From Atopsyche davidsoni (Eukaryota; Arthropoda; Insecta; Trichoptera; Hydrobiosidae), in contig JAILWY010000026.1 of the NCBI GenBank assembly GCA_022113835.1, positions 826,001 through 890,000 of the forward strand: a stretch of DNA of 64,000 bases. The letters run 5' to 3'. A program made the translations under genes and the position numbers. Under the pieces are notes generated by a model. That model saw only the letters and a list, made by a program, of their open reading frames with translations, did not search any database and had not been told where the DNA came from. Of this stretch, positions 23,051 to 35,700 are shown piece after piece. Each line of letters begins with the position of its first letter. The stretch's first letter is position 1.

Positions 23051-26000
23051 CATTGTGACACATTCCCATATCAAAAAATGTAGCTTTCATTAGTTAATCA
23101 ACAAAACGAACTTCAAAATATTGAACCTCTATCGTAGATATATATTTATTGTACTTCTATTTTTTAAGATTTATATGCGCTATCTACTCGTATTCTATAA
23201 ATCCAATATATATTTTATAAGTATATATATACCTATACAAATAAGGAATTCACGAATATCTTTATATTGTAAATATGACATAACCATTACCAACAATGTG
23301 CCTAATGTCACGGTTTGGGATGAAGTTTGAAAATTCAATATAATTAAATGGGATATCTTCAAACGATTTTTATGTCTATATCTTCCATAGTCGTTTTGCA
23401 TGTAAATTTTAAGTTCATATCAGTCTTCTTGTTCCGTTTCTCACAAAATAGCGATTTACTTATGTCAATTTTTTCAACGCGATCGTTTCAATAGGAATCC
23501 TTTGCAATACTCGTTAAATTTTCCTCATTGATTTTCATTGAATTTTTATTTTTAAAAAAATATTTTAACAGTTCTTTATTTCCATTTAGTTACAATGCGA
23601 ATCCTTTGTAATATTTGATAAAATTTTCATAATTGGTTTTCTTAAAAAACAATAAATAAAAAATAGGCATTTATAAAATACGTTAAAAGAAGAATGAGTC
23701 GGTTACTCTGCCACTAGTTGCATAATGTTTTTTTAAATTAAATATTCGTCTTATTCACGCCAATAATTAAGCGCCTCTTGAAAGCCATGGTATATTTTCA
23801 ATTTTCCTACAATGCCGAGTTATCCGTGTCGCGAAGTTCGCGTGTCGGCACAGAGGTAACAGCTTTTCAATTCCGAAAAGTCAAACGATCGTGATACGTT
23901 TTTCACGGAAGTCATCCGAGCTCCGCCGGGGTCTGCCCGCGCCGGTCAGGGATCGGGTTCGTGACCGGAGGAGTCATCGGACCGCGGCCTTCGGGGCTCG
24001 TGCCGTGCTGCCGACTATCGCAGGCAATTCCGATGGAATCTCCTGTTTCATTTACCACCCAAAGTCTACTGACACGTTCCCGCGAATCGAACCCAATAAA
24101 CAATTGTAAGTGGATAATATGCAGGTGGATCACGCATGCATAATCATATTTTCGTTTGCTTTGTATAATTAATGATGTCATCTATTTTAAAGAGAGTACA
24201 TGACGAAAACGTGTAGTTTTTAAAGAGGGTTATCTCACATAATGAAGCCTTTAGAATTGGAAACTTTTTGTGACGTTTGTGTGCGTGTATTTCTACTTTG
24301 ATCGCTGTTAAATGAATTTTATTCGTTTTTGTATTAACATATGTCAGGTGATACCCAAAAATTCAAATAACCATGGAGATTAGTATATTTTTTTATTTGT
24401 CAAACACGACTTGCATTTTAAGTGTAATCTCAAACGTATTAGTACGTTCTTGACTTCGGGACCATTGTAATACAAAATTTAAATAAAAAAAGCGTGTCCA
24501 GCAAAGGCTACTCAAATTTTTATTTGACGAAACGGTAATAGGTTTATCGCAGTTGTTTTTGAATTTCTGTATGTGGTTATTCGTTGGGGTTGTTTCTCAC
24601 TAAAAACAATAGATGAGTGTTTAGATTTAAAAATGAAACCATTCGTCATTATGCAAGTGAGGCGTGTTTGCAGCCAGGATATCACGCCCGCAGGACCTCC
24701 CGCGGCGGAGATGACGCTTGTGTTGGTTGATGCGCGGCTCCGTGCACTTAGAAGCGCCATCGTGCCCGTCCATTATCTACTGTGGCAAGTTATTGCGTGT
24801 CGAGACGTGATCTTCCGTCGATTGGGTATTGTAACGATGAGAAATACTCGGAAAATACGAGTGATTCGTTCTGACCTCAATTCGTTATTTATTTATTATG
24901 CACTCCATTGACCCAGTAGGTCAAAGGATTAATAGTAAACAATATGTTCTCGATTGTAATAGAACACCCGATAAATTTTAATATATTTAAAAGGTTTATA
25001 TTTTCCAGCACTCCATTATGGTGCTATTGTATTATTTTTTTTATAATCTCCACAAAAAAAATATTTATGTTTAATGCATCTTCTTTTAAAGACGTGTATT
25101 TATTTGTTTGATAGAGTATATTAATAAGTGTTATTTCTAGTAAATTAATAAATTGATATCTAAGCGAGCTTATGTTTTGTTATGATAGTATTGTTATTTT
25201 ACACAACTCTTTTGAAATATATCAAATTTAATGCTACTATCACAATATATCACAGTTAAATATTTTCAAGTGCTACCTTTTTTTCTGACGAGAAACTTTG
25301 TTTACGCTCCCTAGTTATTTGTAATTCTTTATTTCACCGTGGCTCTGCAACCGAGCAAAAATTTGAGTCATTGTCCGTGAGTGAAAACCGACGACATTAG
25401 TTTCTAGACACAATTTGGTCTTGTCGTTTCACGTGTAAATCGACATCGTCAAACGTGCTTATTATCACTAATTACTTAACGGTTATTGTGCGTTGCTATA
25501 TTGAATAACGCGTTATAGCTTTTTTTGATATAAATTGTCAGTTTTTATTGTAATACAATCGGTAACCGAAAATCAATTCCGTCACTCGAATAGTGTAAGT
25601 TCCAATGCGACCCGCCGTTAGCGCGCCCGAAGGTCTCGGAATGAGATGTGAAATATTAACAAGAACAAAGAACGCGATACAAACACTGTAATAAATGTAC
25701 AGCAAGTGTTGCCAAAACAGTTGCGAGCGCGTTTGTAGCAACGGTCCTTCGCCCAGCGAGGAAGTGATGCGGAAAACCGAGGAAAGTGACGACCGAGGTC
25801 GTCTCTGTGACTAACAACACGACGTTGCTATTATCTTAAACAAATATATAGATACAACGTTATGATTTTATTAAATAACGGCCATCGAGAATTTTCTACC
25901 CAAGCATATGTATCTTTTCCAATAACTAGCGTTGTGTTAGTCATGGATAGTTTCGCAATATTTTGTTTGTTTGCATTGATATTATCTTACAGGCTCAATT

Positions 26001-26160
26001 AATGACATTTTATTACTTCCTCTTGTGGTATATGCACGTGGTAAGTTATTTTACAAGGTTTCCGCTTTGGTATATGGTATCGCGACTTCACCGACAGAAA
26101 ATTATTGCCAATTAATAATTAATATTTTAAATAAAATACCTTTGTGATTTAGCACGATTT
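23051..26160. other. Mostly AT-rich non-coding tract
   Basis: No supported gene. A CpG-rich patch at 23880-24080 has overlapping frames on both strands. A degenerate tandem duplication lies at 23491-23643 (listed separately). Smaller GC patches lie near 24690-24830 and 25570-25640. AAATAAAATACCTTTGTGAT near 26131 closely matches a word near 38443, a hint of a shared repeat. Confidence 0.45.
23491..23643. repeat. Degenerate tandem duplication, about 104 bp period
   Basis: A segment starting around GAATCCTTTGCAATA (23495) is echoed by GAATCCTTTGTAATA (23599), and the similarity runs on for about 45 bp (AAATTTTC..CATT..TTTTC). The copies are clearly diverged. AT-richness makes the exact boundaries uncertain. 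Confidence 0.5.
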
Positions 26161-26680
26161 TCCAAAATGCCAGCTCGTTAAAAAGGCGACGACGTGTGGG
26201 TGCGTCTAATCTCCATTACTTCCGAAAGAGTCAGAATTAAGAGTTTCGAACAATTAAAAATATTCAACAGTTTCTTCTATCTTAATGTAGTGCGCCTCGC
26301 GGAGTCGGCGTCCCTCTCGATCTCGGTTGCTAAGCCGCGCCGACATTTTCGAGCGCTTAGTCACAACAAAGTCCTGCAGCATCGGGGACCGGATCGGTCG
26401 AATCAGACGGTGCACCTTATCTGGGGAGACGGTAAAAATAAACTGCACTCCTCCATCGCAGCTCGAGAACTCAGTCCCACGGAGATCGGAGGTTATCCGC
26501 GTCCATGTGTTATTAGTGAGCGTCACCATTATGTCACTCTCCGCGGCGTCAAGTTATTTATAACTAACGCGCCTAAAGCAGGCTTCCCGAAGAAGTAGGC
26601 CGGACGAGAAGCGACTTTACCCGCGGCGTGTTCAATCTCGCCCGAGGGCCACGCGGTCGGCGGCGGCGGCGGCGGCAACA
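26161..26680. other. CpG-rich unique island
   Basis: GC/CpG-rich from about 26280 to 26680. Three overlapping frames on both strands (longest about 134 codons) contradict each other and match nothing I recognise. It ends in a (CGG)6 run at 26658-26676. It may be an enhancer or promoter block. Confidence 0.45.
26658..26676. repeat. (CGG)6 trinucleotide run
   Basis: Six uninterrupted CGG units plus one C. Confidence 0.95.
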
Positions 26681-27364
26681 CTAAATAATAAACAGCTGTT
26701 GACCGATTATTTTAGATATTTATGCATTTGAATGTATCGTATTTTATTAGTCTAAAAATTATTTAGCGAAATTTGAAAGTCAAAGTTTTGTACTTTAAAA
26801 ACACGCAAGGAAGTGCAAGGATCTTCTATAAAGTAAGAAAGTTAATATGTGTTCTCTACATCAGTAATATAACCATGAATTAGAAAAATGCACTATCAAG
26901 TAACTCAACTGAGATTTACGAAAAACAAAAAGTAGATATATAAGATCTATGCATTAGATCATTAATTTACAATGTATAAAAAATGAAATGGTTGAGTAAA
27001 TCATTAGGCACACTTTAGCTACTGTACCGGATGTCCTTCGATGGGAGAGGATCAAGTTTTCTGTATTAGGTTCAATGTCAAACGTCCGTCAGGTGTGTTT
27101 CATTCGCGCTAAATGCGAATATGCACATATAAACAAATATACACTAGCACGTATTCCCGCCGGTGTTCATTGGGTGATTCTAATCTTCTTGCAAATATTT
27201 ATAGCGGTCGGTTCTGAGTACATTTTGAGCCAAAAAATACTGTGAGAATATGAAGAGTTGTATTTTTTTATATGTATCGTTCGAGTTATCAAAGTGTTTT
27301 ATAAATATATGACCATATTGTTATAGGAATGCAATTAATAATTTGTATTTTTTATTGTTTACAG

Positions 27365-27395
27365 ATGTCCAGGGAGCACGAGTGATAGTTAATAG
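27365..27395 (+). other. Candidate 31-nt microexon
   Basis: A pyrimidine-rich stretch ending TTTACAG (27358-27364) is followed 31 nt later by TAG|GTACGT, a good donor. One of the three frames is open across it and would encode VQGARVIVN plus partial codons. I do not recognise the peptide. The signals are good for both splice sites, but with so short an exon an open frame carries almost no weight. Confidence 0.2.
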
Positions 27396-27429
27396 GTACG
27401 TACAAGATTTTTTAAATAAATATTGGAAG

Positions 27430-27490
27430 TTTGGCTGTGGCTCAGTGGCCACTCGCTCTGCGTGCATCCCGGTGCGCCATTAGCATTCCT
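27430..27490 (+). mobile_element. Partial SINE head (A-box only)
   Basis: TGGCTGTGGCTCAGTGGCC (27432-27450) matches tRNA D-arm/A-box wording, but no B-box follows at the expected distance. Probably a truncated or decayed SINE. Confidence 0.35.
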
Positions 27491-30385
27491 CGCGACGCCT
27501 TCGTGCGACGACTCCACAAGGAGCGACCGTACCGTTCTAGTAAAAGTAGAAGCAATTAAAATATCAACAGTGCTTAGTGTTTAATCCATTCAGAGAGAAC
27601 CAGGCGTCGTTCGCTGTTACTGCGGCGGCTGCTGTTTGTGCAAATCGCGATTTTATTATGGCTCTGTATACGGTTGCCGTTTTAATCGGTTTCAAATTTG
27701 CATGCTAAATAATGACTTTTTATTTAAATGTGTTATTTAATAAATGATGAGCTTCAAATATATCGCGGAATCAAATCGTAAGTATTTTAAGGTAGCAGCA
27801 GATTGGTAAGTCTATTGGCCAGTCTATATCCCAGTCTATTGGCTTTTAATACGTTAGTTTAACTCTAGAAGTCTGCACTGCTTAAATATGAGCAGTTTAG
27901 CGAGGTATTGATTCAGCTTACTAAAAACATACTTATGTGCATAGTCTCGTGTTTATAAATTCTAAAACAATTTATTTTTATTACAGTTACAGATTTTTTA
28001 CACATAGAGTCTATCAACAATTTTTTTAACTTAATTGTATTCCCAGAGTTGTATTAAATACACCATTATAATTACTTGCTCGGTAGGCAGCTCAAGAGAA
28101 CCCCGTTTTAAATATTCAAATATATTTGTGTGACTTCTCTTTTTAGCAGAACAATCTTTGTTTTAGAGTTATATTAATTAAAACTTCCAAAAAAAGAAAC
28201 ACACGCTTAAACTAAAGTCTTTTAATAAATTACACATGAATTGCTTCGGTGAGAAAATCTGCTAATTTTTTTTTCCGGTTTACTGTTACAGCTGTTCTAA
28301 TGCAATTTTTTAAGCGCCATTATTTTACACGTTACTGTCATTTGATGATGTAACGATAAGACGAGGTCTGATTCGTGTGCGGGTCACTCGGAACAATGGA
28401 CAGAACATAAGCGGTCACATTTCTCACGGGTTAGCGGTGCCTCCACGCCAAGCACAGCTGACCCGACCCTCTACATATGAAATTGTTCCTAATTTTAGTA
28501 ACAACCCATGCTTTTTTATTTGTAGTTAATATATATTTTGATCAATCTCAAACCTTGCTTGGTTAAATGATACGACAGTACTAATATAATGCGAAAAATG
28601 GTATGATTTGTTTTGTTTCTAATAAGAAAACTACAAAGTTCTCTTTTAAATCTACGGGGGTTATCCACTAGCGCAGAGGCCTTTTTTCATGGCGTGTATT
28701 AAGGGTTAGGTATGGGAAATTTAAACTAAAATAATACATTTACTGCACGAAATAATATTTTTAAATGGATTTTTTTTTGCTTCTTAAATCACCCGTGTAA
28801 ATTACAATAATAAATAAATGCATATTCGAATATATTCAGTGTTTTTCATTTCTGAATATCAGATTTAACTTTGCATCGATGCTCCATTGTTTTATCTAGA
28901 ATATTTTTAGTTATAATTGTAAGTCTGTGAGCAAACATTGCTCATTCCGGGGAGAAAATATAATGCATTACAACAATAGAAACACGCATAACACATTATT
29001 TTATAAAACAGAAAAGTAAATAAAATGAATGCTTATAAAATCTTAACACGATTAAAAAAGATCGCACGTGTCATAAAACAATCCTCCCATTTAAATTTCA
29101 TGTTATCTAACTTTTTTTAAATGTATTTTTCAAAACCTTTATTGTTTTTTTATCTACGCAATCATGATGTTACGCGCGTATCAATGTCAACGCATAGTTT
29201 CCCGTGATGCTATTTTGTGGTTATTGTCATGGCTCAAGTACCTGGCCGGTGTGTGGGCGGGATGGCAATAAGCGCTGAGGCGTTGAAGGCCCCAGCTGAC
29301 CCTTCCCCGGGGAGGTCCCCGCGACCCGGAGACTTCTACTGCAGTCCTGCAGCGTATTGTTACGGAGAGGCTATATGCTATGCGAGGTGTGCTGCTAACG
29401 AGCACTTCGAATAACGTCTACTTTGCAACAGTACCGATATTTATTATTAACATTTTATGAATCCGCATCTTTTACACATACATGCTTGTCGTATAGTGAT
29501 CTCTGCCTCGAGGATTCGGGACCTCCTCAAATATGAATTTATTCGGGTAATTGTGTGTGAGTACAAAAATACTGCAGTTTTTCATTTGAGAAACAAACGT
29601 CACGATAGCTTAGCTATTATAATAGCGGGCTGTGGATTCTATAATCGTTCTAATTATTAGATTGTAACTTTTTTTTTAAATCTTTAGATATGAACTTATT
29701 TTCTGGGACTATTTTATATCTACTTAATGGCTAGCACGGTTGATTGTTTATTGAGAGTTGAATAAAATAATCCAAGTGCAGATAAAATTGTTCGATTTCG
29801 TAAAAAAAAATACTATTTACTAAAGGTGTTCTTGATTTCAGTTTGTATAGCTAATATAAAGCACAGGCGATGCTATCTCCAACCGCTTGCACATATTCTC
29901 TATAGAGATTCCTCATTCAGATGTTATAAACTGGAATCTCGTCTGCTCGTGAAGTTAAGGCAAAAAATAATTAGTCTGGACATCCAATCGAACGTTGCGA
30001 GCCACTGAAAGTCATCGTTTGTATTCCTTTGCATGTTTATGCATGATGCCGCCTCCCGCACTGCTGCAGGCCTCGCATCAGATGACTGGATTCCGTAAGC
30101 GTTTCATCAGATGGCATTGCATGACTTCTTGTCCCCGGCATGTGCCGATCATCAATTCACTAATGCACTGCACCTGCAACGAACGACTAAATATTAAGAT
30201 ACTGTTTAACTGAATACATTACTGAAATTCCCCTAAGCATTCTGTTTGTGTGCGTACTTAGAAATATGATTTCCTTCGATCGACGACTGGGTATGGCCTC
30301 CATTATCTGAATGAAAACCGCTGTTTGTTCTGTAGATTTTGTGTTTACTTTTCATCTCGTCGTGTGTTTATGGATATTATACAGA

Positions 30386-30460
30386 AACATACAAACTTAA
30401 GCTGCCTCCAGAGGTCGCAACACAACCGACAATCGAACGGTAACCGACTAATAGCGTCTT
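30386..30460 (+). repeat. Unknown dispersed repeat, copy 1
   Basis: The core ACAACCGACAATCGAACGGT, followed by AATAGCGTCTTCT, aligns with 39190-39270 (ACATAATCGACAACCGAAAG and AATAGCATCCTCT), with an AAGCTGC word upstream in both. Similarity is roughly three in four bases over about 70 bp. It matches no TE family I can name. Confidence 0.55.
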
Positions 30461-30631
30461 CTTTGTATTGTCTACATATGCAATACTATAAAAGAAAACC
30501 CAAATACAACCTACGCGTAAGCATAGCCCTAATAGCTTTCTATAAACATATCAAAGACGTGTATTGAGTAAATTAATTAAGCATTCTTTTAACCGCTATA
30601 CCTAGAAAGTTTAAATTTGACTTTATTCTAT

Positions 30632-30657
30632 GTACAGGAAATTATTATTTTCTGTAC
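30632..30657. repeat. 10-bp inverted repeat
   Basis: GTACAGGAAA (30632-30641) pairs with TTTTCTGTAC (30648-30657) with a single G-T wobble, loop TTATTA. Confidence 0.6.
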
Positions 30658-31384
30658 TTTCTTTATGTTTTTAAATATAATTTTAAATAAAACAAGACTC
30701 ATTGTCAGGGTTTAAATCTTAATTTATTAAATAAAATTTTAGAAATCTATCGATCGAAATCTGTTTTGTATCATTATATGATTTAGAATAATTGATACTT
30801 TTATTATATATTTGTTTTGTATTATATATTTTTAAGGTCATTTCACCAAGAACACGTCCAAAGAATCAATCTCGGTGTGCTGATTCGTTAGTTTACCTTG
30901 ACGCCTCACTGCCACCGTTCTTTTTTTATTGAATTATGATAACATCTTTATTTGTGGGCCGCGCCTCAATGTTTCAGTATGATTTGTGTTCCGAGAATAA
31001 TAAAACGAGATCTTTACAGCATAAATATAGCAATTGCCATACCCGATAGTTAGGCTATAGATTTTAGATTTATTGCACTGTCATTTTTTGTTCGCCACAA
31101 GGCCGCCATGTCTAGATAAAAAAAAATAACAACCAAGTGCATTATACCGCAGATATTTGGCACACTAATAGCATGCTAACATCTCTATTAATTCTAACAT
31201 TTCGCGTTCAAACTCATGTCTCATATTCCACGGTGATTTGTTGGCCACTTCATCGTCGTTCTTGACTCCAGCGCTTACTGACCTACATTTTAAAATATTC
31301 GATTTATTGGGTTATTGATCTGTTTATTTTACGTAGGATTCGAGATAATAAGTAGCCAACCAAAATATTTATAATTTATTAATT

Positions 31385-31425
31385 TGTAAGTACTTACCTG
31401 TGTTTTAAAATATTAAAAAAATCAC
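31385..31425 (-). other. Minus-strand fused acceptor-donor motif
   Basis: On the minus strand a T-rich stretch is followed by AAAACACAG|GTAAGTACT, junction at 31398/31397. The donor half is perfect, but As interrupt the pyrimidine tract immediately upstream, so acceptor strength is doubtful. Confidence 0.2.
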
Positions 31426-32582
31426 ATGTTAAATCAGTTCCATATTACATTTTTTTATGTTAACATGTTTGATTCGATCGATTTAAATTATGTAGGCAAA
31501 TTTTCTGCTTATTAAAAAAAATTAACCCATAACATTTTTACTATTACATATATAGATTTTTATTTTGTAAAAAAAAAAACATTAGCAGAGTAATTCGATT
31601 GAATTGCGCGGAGTTCACATGACCTATCGAGACCTTAACAAACAAATGGGAGAATCACTTAGTAGTGCATGTATTTATTTGCAAATATTATGATATACAT
31701 GATCAGTATCACTGAGATGTTACTGAATTTAATTAATTCATTATGCACATTATAAATTTGTACACAATTAAGATCCACTGTGAATATACGAGATTGTGTG
31801 CTTAAAAAATCAAACTCAGTGTTTTGCGCATGTTTCATTTGCATTGGTTATTTTTAATTGAACCTAAGCATCGGGTACAAATATCTTAACACGATCTAGT
31901 TTATAATTATATTGTCGGTTATAATTCCCGAAAACAAAGATCCGCAAACATAATAGAAGCTGAGAAATTGACTTAATTGACGTTCCAAAACAGCCTGCAT
32001 TGGAAAACAGTTACCAAGGATGTTTTTAATAAGTTATTCTGTTGATTAAGAGTGGGCTTCTGTAACAATGATTACAACGGGAAGAAGAGTGTCCTACTTT
32101 GAACAGCCTTAAAAGTGTCCTAGAATTTGCATTCGCCTTTTTACAATTGGAGTAGGGTACCGCACTAGTTGCTGGCCGCCCATAAACTATTGGAAAAAAA
32201 ATACTATATAAATTTCATTTTAAACTGGGTTTTTATGCATACTACAATTTATAACTATATTATAATGTCCTATCAACGTGGTCCGGGCTTATAGTCGGGT
32301 GGAGCCAAATTTCAGACTTTATAAGTATTTTTTATCTGCCACTGGGTCCAAATACAAGAAAAAAGAAAAACTGTGATCTTCCAAAATACAGCAGTGTAAA
32401 TTTCGAAAACATACTGAACAATATATTTTATTAATTGAATATTATACATAAAGAGACAATCCATAGAATAAATTCTCCTTAAAATCAACGATCGTGTTAA
32501 GTAATCGTATTTTTTGTTGCCAAACAATAAATTAATGTTAAATGTGTTCGGAAGTTTTGGCAGCCGTTGTTATTATATGTTT

Positions 32583-32764
32583 TTTTTCTTGGGTGTTGTG
32601 CTGCGTTGTGATTTGTTTCTTCCGACGTTTTCGTCGGAGAATTGCGTTTGCTCTCGACTACCAGCATGGTGGATCGAGTGGTCCACCTGAACGCAGGTGA
32701 CTAGTACCGGGACTGAAATGTCGGAAGACAAAAATCACAATGCATCACAACACCCAAGAAAGAA
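32583..32764. mobile_element. Fold-back/MITE-like inverted-repeat element
   Basis: The left arm 32588-32626 (starting CTTGGGTGTTGTG) matches the complement of the right arm 32720-32758 at 35 of 39 positions. Similarity continues weakly at both ends to about 50 bp. The roughly 90-bp centre contains smaller hairpins: TCCGAC..GTCGGA at 32621 and CACCTG..CAGGTG at about 32684. It encodes nothing. I could not identify a clean target-site duplication, so the superfamily is open. Confidence 0.75.
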
Positions 32765-35700
32765 GAACATTTAAATTGAAGGTAATTTCAAACGGGTCAA
32801 TAGCTGATACGCCACCCGCGTGCTTGTATATGGTTGCTTGATTATTTGTTCGTCTTCCGATCGGTACGTGTTAGTGCTTCGATTGAGTTGGCTGCCTTAC
32901 TCGGGAGTCGGGAGATTGCATAATTTATTACAATTCACCCGCCGATTGCGTATTATAATTAGATTCGTATTTGTAGGACACCTCGACGAGGCGCATTGAA
33001 CACGTTGCCCCGCGGATGGGTTCGGGTAGGGATACTTGTTGCAATTGCCAGGGATGGGCGTGATTGAATGCAAATAAACGATTAAGCTTATTAATCTTAT
33101 AAGAGTATATTAATGACTTAGAACTTGAAAAGTTAATTTAAAAGTAAAAAAACGGTAGCGAATAAATATGTTAATCTAATGTTGTTACTGGACCATTTAT
33201 ACTTATTCATAAATATTATAACGATTTTATAATTAACCTCCTAGTTCTCAGATCCTGTCCAGAAAAGTAGACTATAATATGATATTTATTTTACATACAT
33301 TCTAAAAATAACCAAAGATAATTAAGTATATACCAATACGATCCATTTTATGATAGTTGATAAAGCTATTCTCAAGAATTGGTTCTAAAAATATACAGTA
33401 CTCTTAAATTATTAAACTAGTTTTTGAATATTCGCATGTATTTCCAAAACGAATAAAACCATATTTTTAACCGGTCGTTTTCTTATCTTTTGCCATTTGT
33501 GTGTATTTATAATCGATAGAATTCATAATTGCGTTCGTATTTTGTAACTCCACATTGCAGGACACGTATTTCTTTTCTGCACGATCTGATTTCACGCCCC
33601 CCTTCAGCTTTCCATAGTCCACAATCGAACCATCAAACTAGGTCTAATGTTACATTTTTTTTTCAATAGTAAAAAGTGTTTTTAATACCAATTAGTATTC
33701 CGAAAATCATGATTGTCGTATCTGCGCTACTTGCTTTAAAAGCACCACGCGTTGTTCAATATAAATATCGAGTGCAGGCGCCTTTTCTCCAATATTACCG
33801 ATGATCACCTTCCCTGAGCTATTGATAAATTGCATTGATCTTACTCTCTTTTGTTTAAGATTTGGTTAAAATTTCCCATATTAATGTGGAGTACTTGTGG
33901 GTTGATCTACGCCAGGTACTCGCCTACGCGTATTCATCCACGACTTTTCTGTACAAAATGCAGGTATATTTTGTTCATAAATTATGAGGTTTGTATGTCA
34001 AGTCGCGACACTTTCTTTCGTAACCATTCGTTGTGTTTTTCAAAAACATCGTCTTTAAAAGTCATTTATCATTTATAGATATATAATTTAGGAATAACTA
34101 ATAAATAAACTGCGATGATTTACTCAAATCGTGTAATTATACTTCTAAAGTTAAAATTTACACGTTATTATTCGATTCGTTGATTTAACAATAAATTAGC
34201 TTTAAAAAAAGAAATTGAATCAAGTTCTAAAATACACGAAACCTAAGATTAATTACCACAACGGTTTAAAAAAGTAATTGCCTCAATATGCCCGTGCAAT
34301 ATAAAAAAGCTGTATTACAAGTTAGGTTACACAGACGTCCCGGCATAATAACCGACCGGAAAATAAGCGATATTGTTAAATTATTTGTGCTATTTAAAAT
34401 AATGGGCAACAGTGTTACACTCGATTCGATCAGTTGTGCTGCACCGTGTGCCTAGGTCTTCAGCATGGTACCACACACTCGTTACTGTGTTTATATTGTG
34501 TGTTTGCCCTCCGCCCTCACAGCTCTCTCGCCCTGTCTGTAATTTCCATTTCCTAAACAAACAAAATCCATTGAAAATCAAGTCCTAGTAAAATGTCAGG
34601 AGGGTGGTTATAATAATGATGTTTGATTAATATAGTTTTTGATTTGGTTTGACTGTTGGTCATTCATACGGTTCAGTGCTTATCAATTTTTGCTATACTG
34701 GTTTCTTCACCCTCGTTTTTCTTCATACCCTTTTATCCAGATTTTCAACTTTGCAATACTTGCAGTGTAGTTTAGTTTTCTTTCTACGTGGCTTGATTAA
34801 AATATTGCTCAATCACCTCTTAATATTTTAAGCCTTTATGGCCATCCACAATTTTCTGATTCCAATAAGTTATTTATGTATGATTAGAAGTAATCAAACT
34901 GTTATATCCATAAGAAAATAATGTTTTTTTTTCTTGTTTAAATGTCTTATGCTGTCACAAAAGAAAGTGCTGAATCGAAAATCTGTTGATGTGGTACCTC
35001 AATCGACTTTCAAAGGCAGACGTCGCAACTATAAGCTATCAATATTAATTACAATAATTATCAAACTCAAAAATAATATCGATGCGAAACAAAAGGCAGT
35101 TTGTATGGATTGATGTATATAATCATAATGGACTTGACATTCTAGGCAGTCTCCCCGCTTCAGTGGCACCGCTCTTCACTACTTACATACAGTTTCCAGC
35201 GCTTGCCCACGTCTATCATTAGCAGTCATCACCGTCTGTTATAGGAATAACCTTTCATCGGTTTTCGATAAGATCTTCACTCTCCACTAATTGTGGTGCA
35301 GGTAATCGGACTCTGTTCTGTTAGCGATCTGCCTGTTGCACCCTAGGAAGATAACATGTTGCAAACATGCGTGCACGAAGTGTTTATGCATTTATAAATG
35401 CATGCTTTTTACATTCATGCATAATAATTGTATCCACATTCTGCCCTGCAATAGTAATTGCTTATCATTATTTCATACTCAGGTACGTCTTCTACAAGAG
35501 AAAATGCAATTCCTTTTATATATATTATACATAAATACCGCTGATTTGTATGAGTTTACAATTTTTAATGTGTGTAATTAAACAAATTCACATTCAACAT
35601 AGTAAAATACGTTAAATGTGTTTTCTAGTTTATTTTGATAATCGCACATTCTCAATACGGCGGTCAAATTTTCTACCCGCTACTAGGATGAATGGCAGAG

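Larger units (their letters stand above)
26681..30385. other. AT-rich non-coding tract
   Basis: No supported gene. It contains a possible microexon (27365), a partial SINE head (27433) and a GC patch at 29230-29410 with frames on both strands. The rest is AT-rich and unstructured. Confidence 0.5.
30461..32582. other. AT-rich non-coding tract
   Basis: No supported gene. It holds a small hairpin (30632-30657) and a minus-strand splice-like motif (31398). Otherwise it is AT-rich with homopolymers. Confidence 0.5.
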
